Source: Pedobacter sp. (GTDB lineage Bacteria; Bacteroidota; Bacteroidia; Sphingobacteriales; Sphingobacteriaceae). Taken from it: a stretch of 12,306 bases of DNA. The stretch lies in the NCBI GenBank assembly GCA_028287885.1, contig JAQBOT010000011.1, forward strand, positions 1 through 12,306, read 5' to 3'. Below the pieces are notes generated by a model. It searched no databases. It was not told the DNA's origin and saw only the letters and a program-made list of their open reading frames with translations. Position numbers and translations under genes: made by a program. Position 1 is the stretch's first letter, and the number at the start of each line of letters is the position of its first letter. Positions 8,473 through 12,306 of this stretch are shown in pieces.

Positions 8473-8753
8473 TAGCAAATTGAAAATAGTTGAAATAAGA
8501 ATATAATTAGGATTAAAACATGTTATCTAAAATAATCTTTCGTCCAACCCCTTAAAATAATACAACAAATGGTGTGGGCTATACCAATTATGCTTTCGGT
8601 ATTCGGTATAGATATTATGCGTGCATTACAAAAAACACTGAATTCTGCCTGAAATCAAGAATTCGCCATTCATTCTTAGAAAAGTACGACGACACAACCT
8701 TGTATTTTGGTAATGAAATTTGGAGGCAAAATCATGCTTACTCAAGCTAAGCC
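8473..8753. other. Gene-poor spacer between the ilv promoter and the atpDC terminator
   Basis: About 280 nt, AT-rich, without a recognisable gene. It holds a tandem 7-bp repeat TTCGGTA at 8595-8608. ATTATGC occurs twice, at 8587-8593 and 8614-8620. ATACCAAT at 8581-8588 faces ATTCGGTAT at 8601-8609 as an imperfect inverted repeat. GAATTCT/AGAATTC arms sit at 8640-8646 and 8658-8664. A 27-codon plus-strand frame at 8569-8652 is hydrophobic but has no ribosome-binding site or good promoter. It could be regulatory DNA for the ilv operon or decayed sequence. Confidence 0.5.
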
Positions 8754-8791
8754 AAAAAAAAAGTCCTTTGATGAAAATCAAAGGACTTTTT
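8754..8791 (-). terminator. Intrinsic terminator of atpD-atpC
   Basis: A perfect 15-bp stem (8758-8772 with 8777-8791) closes on a GAAA loop. On the minus strand the stem core GTCCTTTGAT / ATCAAAGGAC is followed by a run of nine Us (complement of the A-run 8754-8762). It begins 17 nt after the atpC stop, the expected site for ending the atpDC transcript. The opposite strand has five Ts plus an AT-rich tail, so weak bidirectional action is possible. Confidence 0.9.
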
Positions 8792-8808
8792 ATATTATTG
8801 TCGTTTTT

Positions 8809-9054
8809 CTACAAGGCTACACCTTCAGCCAGAACTACGATCTTATTTTTCAGCACCTCTACAACACCGCCTTTAATAATAAAGGTTTGTTCTTCGGATC
8901 CATTTTTAATAATAACCGGACCATCTTCGAGGGTGGAAATGATGGGTGCATGATCTTTCAATATCTGAAAGGAGCCCAATGTCCCAGGTACAGTAACCGA
9001 GGTTACTTCGCCTTCAAAAACCTTTTTATCTGGTGTTAATATTTCTAATGTCAT
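8809..9054 (-). CDS. atpC: F-type ATP synthase epsilon subunit, N-terminal domain only
   Basis: Epsilon subunit of the F1 central stalk, which links gamma to the c-ring at the cytoplasmic side of the inner membrane. The 81 residues form only the beta-sandwich domain. The start 'MTLEILTPDKKVFEGEV' and 'GSFQILKDHAPIISTL' (27-42) are typical, and the sequence ends soon after 'VVEVLKNKIVVLAEGVAL'. The C-terminal two-helix domain found in the roughly 130-140-residue forms is absent, and the natural stop is followed 17 nt later by a strong terminator. This is therefore a short gene rather than a frameshift. Short epsilon subunits are known in Bacteroidota. Lack of the helical domain implies that epsilon-type inhibition of ATP hydrolysis by the extended C-terminus is not available. 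The ATG is 2 nt after the atpD stop. Confidence 0.93.
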   Translation of the reverse strand: MTLEILTPDKKVFEGEVTSVTVPGTLGSFQILKDHAPIISTLEDGPVIIKNGSEEQTFIIKGGVVEVLKNKIVVLAEGVAL

Positions 9055-9056
9055 AC

Positions 9057-10580
<1,524 letters not shown>

Positions 10581-10602
10581 TTATAAAAATCAATTCGTTG
10601 AA

Positions 10603-10617
10603 GACCGTTGAACGGTC
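10603..10617. repeat. 15-bp perfect palindrome upstream of atpD
   Basis: GACCGTT, a central G, then AACGGTC form a perfect inverted repeat 41 nt before the atpD ATG. As RNA it could fold into a 6-bp stem with a 3-nt loop near the 5' end of the atpD message. As DNA it resembles a dimeric operator. Nothing in the sequence decides between these. Confidence 0.55.
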
Positions 10618-10631
10618 CACAATTCAGTCCG

Positions 10632-10639
10632 CAAAGTTA
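10632..10639 (-). promoter_or_regulatory. Possible -7 box of the atpD promoter
   Basis: The minus strand reads TAACTTTG, an exact match to the Bacteroidota -7 consensus TAnnTTTG, 69 nt before the atpD ATG. A TTG at the expected -33 position is missing; that place is a T/A-rich stretch (10651-10680). The predicted start of transcription would lie just upstream of the 15-bp palindrome at 10603-10617. Confidence 0.4.
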
Positions 10640-10711
10640 TGTTATTTCCGCTAAAAAATTATATATAAATAAAAAGTTTTTCCACAGATTTATATTGAAT
10701 ACTTTAGACCT

Positions 10712-11617
10712 ATGAAAAGAATATTGGTAACCGGTAGCAACGGACTTTTAGGCCAGAAATTGACAGAACGGGTGCTGAAATTCCATGACTTCGACCTTAT
10801 TGCAACATCCAAGGGAACAAACCGTTATCCGATAACAACCGGCTATACCTACGCAGAGATGGATATTTTAGATTCCGGGAGTGTTAAAGAGGTGATCGAA
10901 GAATATAAGCCGGACGCAATTATCCATACGGCGGCTATGACCAATGTAGATACTTGCGAAGAGAACAAAGCCATTGCATTTGCCCTTAATGTTGGAGCAG
11001 TACAGACCCTCATTTCCGTATGTGAACTTCATAACATTCAATTGATACATTTATCGACCGATTTTATTTTTGACGGAGCTGATGGTCCATACAGTGAAGA
11101 AGGTATACCAAAGCCCTTAAGCTATTATGGAGAGACGAAACTACAAGCAGAAAATTTGCTTAAAAACTCCAATGTTCACTGGGTCATCCTGCGCACCATC
11201 CTCGTATACGGTATTGTTAGTGACATGAGCAGAAGCAATATCGTGCTCTGGGCTAAGAATGCACTTGAAAAAGGAGCTCCCTTAAATGTTGTAAACGACC
11301 AGTGGCGTATGCCAACGCTCGCAGAAGATCTTGCTGAAATTTGTCTGTTGGCTGTTCAGAAATCTGCACAGGGAATTTATAATGCTTCCGGCAAGGATAT
11401 GATGAGCATCTCTGAACTTGTTGCTAAAGTTGCCGACTACTGGAAGCTCGATAAAAGCTTAATCAACGAGGTTAGCGGAGCAACGCTAAACCAAAAGGCG
11501 AGAAGGCCAGCAAGGACAGGGTTTGACCTGAGTAAATCAATATTGCATTTAGGCTACCAACCACATTCCTTCCAGGAAGGACTGGAATTACTGGATTCGC
11601 AGATTCACAGCGCTTAA
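10712..11617 (+). CDS. Extended short-chain dehydrogenase, RmlD (dTDP-4-dehydrorhamnose reductase) type
   Basis: A 301-residue NAD(P)-dependent oxidoreductase of the extended SDR superfamily. The N-terminal Rossmann motif is TGSNGLLGQ (7-15). A conserved 'D-I-L-D' after the third strand (51-54) and 'IIHTAAMTNVDTCEEN' (70-85) are typical of RmlD-like proteins. The catalytic set is Ser115/Thr116 in LSTDFIFDG and Tyr139-Lys143 in YYGETK (YxxxK). 'RTILVYG' (161-167) follows. True RmlD acts in dTDP-L-rhamnose synthesis, but no rfbA/B/C genes are nearby, so that specific role is not supported; many Bacteroidota carry solitary homologues of unknown substrate. It is divergent from atpD and 46 nt upstream of a peroxiredoxin gene, with no terminator between. 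Confidence is high for the family and low for the substrate. Confidence 0.88.
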   Translation: MKRILVTGSNGLLGQKLTERVLKFHDFDLIATSKGTNRYPITTGYTYAEMDILDSGSVKEVIEEYKPDAIIHTAAMTNVDTCEENKAIAFALNVGAVQTLISVCELHNIQLIHLSTDFIFDGADGPYSEEGIPKPLSYYGETKLQAENLLKNSNVHWVILRTILVYGIVSDMSRSNIVLWAKNALEKGAPLNVVNDQWRMPTLAEDLAEICLLAVQKSAQGIYNASGKDMMSISELVAKVADYWKLDKSLINEVSGATLNQKARRPARTGFDLSKSILHLGYQPHSFQEGLELLDSQIHSA

Positions 11618-11663
11618 TCCTGAAGCCCTTACATACACACCACACTTATTACTAAGAAAGATT

Positions 11664-12128
11664 ATGGCATTACAAGTAGGCGATAAAGCGCCAGATTTCA
11701 GATTATTCAGTTCAGAACTCAAAGAAGTGAGCATGGGTGACTATAAGGGAAAAAACCTTATCATCCATTTTTTTCCAATGGCTTTCACTGCAACCTGCAC
11801 AGAACAGCTGTGTACTGTAAGAGATACACTTGGCTACTATACAGGCATGAATGCCGAAGTTATAGGCGTCTCTGTAGACTCTCCATTTACGCTTGCTAAG
11901 TTTAAAGAAGAACAATTTTATCAGTTCCCCTTGCTTTCAGATTTTAATAAAGTAATGTCCGCGGACTATGGAGCTTTGTACGACCAATTTGTCTTCAACT
12001 TAAAAGGTGTGTCTAAACGAGCTGCTTTTGTGATTGATGAAGAAGGAATAATTACCTACGCCCAAGTTTTAGAAAATGCAGGGGATCTTCCTGACTTTAA
12101 CGCCATTAAGCAGGTGCTGGAGGCATAG
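11664..12128 (+). CDS. Peroxiredoxin, BCP/PrxQ-like (AhpC/TSA superfamily)
   Basis: A 154-residue thioredoxin-fold peroxidase, probably cytoplasmic since no signal peptide is seen. It should reduce hydrogen or organic peroxides. The active-site stretch FPMAFTATCTEQLC (37-50) contains the peroxidatic Cys45 in the PxxxTxxC pattern (Pro38, Thr42). Cys50, five residues later, is the place of the resolving cysteine in BCP-type enzymes, so an atypical 2-Cys cycle recycled by thioredoxin is plausible. Arg119 in SKRAAFVID is the conserved active-site arginine. AhpE-like 1-Cys enzymes share this layout and cannot be excluded. An A/G-rich 'AAGAAAG' precedes the ATG by 4 nt. It may be co-transcribed with the SDR gene. 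No strong terminator was found between its stop and the tRNA promoter. Confidence 0.9.
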   Translation: MALQVGDKAPDFRLFSSELKEVSMGDYKGKNLIIHFFPMAFTATCTEQLCTVRDTLGYYTGMNAEVIGVSVDSPFTLAKFKEEQFYQFPLLSDFNKVMSADYGALYDQFVFNLKGVSKRAAFVIDEEGIITYAQVLENAGDLPDFNAIKQVLEA

Positions 12129-12174
12129 TTGTTCAATTACATTCTAATAAATTTCACTTTTATGCTGAAATAAA

Positions 12175-12205
12175 TTGCGAAATCCAATTCCAAGCATTAC
12201 TTTTG
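12175..12205 (+). promoter_or_regulatory. Promoter of the tRNA-Arg gene (Bacteroidota type)
   Basis: TTG at 12175-12177 is followed after 20 nt by TACTTTTG at 12198-12205, an exact match to the -7 consensus TAnnTTTG. The predicted start near 12211 is about 18 nt before the mature tRNA 5' end. The strong match supports both the promoter call and the assignment of the organism to Bacteroidota. Confidence 0.75.
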
Positions 12206-12228
12206 CAGTCCGCTAGCGATACGGAAAT

Positions 12229-12302
12229 GCATTCGTAGCTTAATTGGATAGAGCACCTGACTACGGATCAGGAGGTTAGGGGTTCGACTCCCTTCGAGTG
12301 CA
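12229..12302 (+). tRNA. tRNA-Arg, anticodon ACG
   Basis: A full cloverleaf is visible. The acceptor GCATTCG pairs with CGAGTGC (one G-U pair). The D arm is GCTT/GAGC. The anticodon stem is CCTGA/TCAGG with loop CTACGGA, anticodon ACG at 12263-12265, and the T arm has loop TTCGACT. The discriminator base is A at 12302, and the next bases are CAC, so the 3' CCA is not encoded and must be added enzymatically. A34 would be deaminated to inosine to read CGU, CGC and CGA codons. Confidence 0.96.
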
Positions 12303-12306
12303 CACA

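Noticed and set aside
8707..9039. A 110-codon plus-strand frame across the atpC terminator and atpC
   Set aside because: It runs through the terminator hairpin and antisense to a well-supported atpC; its protein has no recognisable family features.
12150..12172. Hairpin ATTTCA / TGAAAT as a terminator for the peroxiredoxin gene
   Set aside because: The stem is six weak pairs with a 9-nt loop and no following U-run, so it does not qualify as an intrinsic terminator.

Overview
The window looks like part of a chromosome from the phylum Bacteroidota, most likely the Sphingobacteriaceae (Pedobacter-like). That placement is an inference from protein style and gene order. The supporting signs are the Bacteroidota-type short ketol-acid reductoisomerase, an F1 beta subunit with an extra internal segment followed directly by an 81-residue epsilon subunit, scarce Shine-Dalgarno sequences, and promoter-like sites of the Bacteroidota TTG / TAnnTTTG type. 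No phage, transposon or CRISPR sequence was seen.

Positions 1 to about 8472, minus strand: one long branched-chain amino acid operon, read from right to left. The order is promoter, leader peptide and attenuator, ilvE, ilvD, ilvB, ilvN, ilvC, leuC, leuD, then the first codons of an ABC-type ATPase cut by the left edge. Gaps between genes are -1 to 62 nt and hold no convincing terminator, so one transcript is likely. The products cover acetolactate synthase (ilvBN), reductoisomerase (ilvC), dehydratase (ilvD) and aminotransferase (ilvE) for isoleucine and valine, plus the isopropylmalate isomerase (leuCD) of the leucine branch. leuA and leuB are not in the window and may lie past the left edge.

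The most interesting element is upstream of ilvE and is not a conventional gene. A 27-codon reading frame (8328-8411) has 13 codons for Ile, Leu or Val in tight runs. It is followed by a GC-rich hairpin with a U-tract (8271-8302). The end of the leader frame carries GGGCGC, which can pair with the 5' arm of that hairpin. This is the layout of ribosome-mediated transcription attenuation, as in the enterobacterial ilv and leu operons, set behind a Bacteroidota-type promoter.

Positions 8473-8753: about 280 nt without a recognisable gene, containing some small repeats and one doubtful micro-ORF. Positions 8754-10562, minus strand: atpD-atpC, encoding ATP synthase beta and epsilon, ending at a perfect 15-bp intrinsic terminator. 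The atpD upstream region has a -7-like box and a 15-bp palindrome.

Positions 10712-12128, plus strand: an extended short-chain dehydrogenase of the RmlD type, then a BCP/PrxQ-like peroxiredoxin. Positions 12229-12302, plus strand: tRNA-Arg(ACG), behind a clear Bacteroidota-type promoter and without an encoded CCA end.
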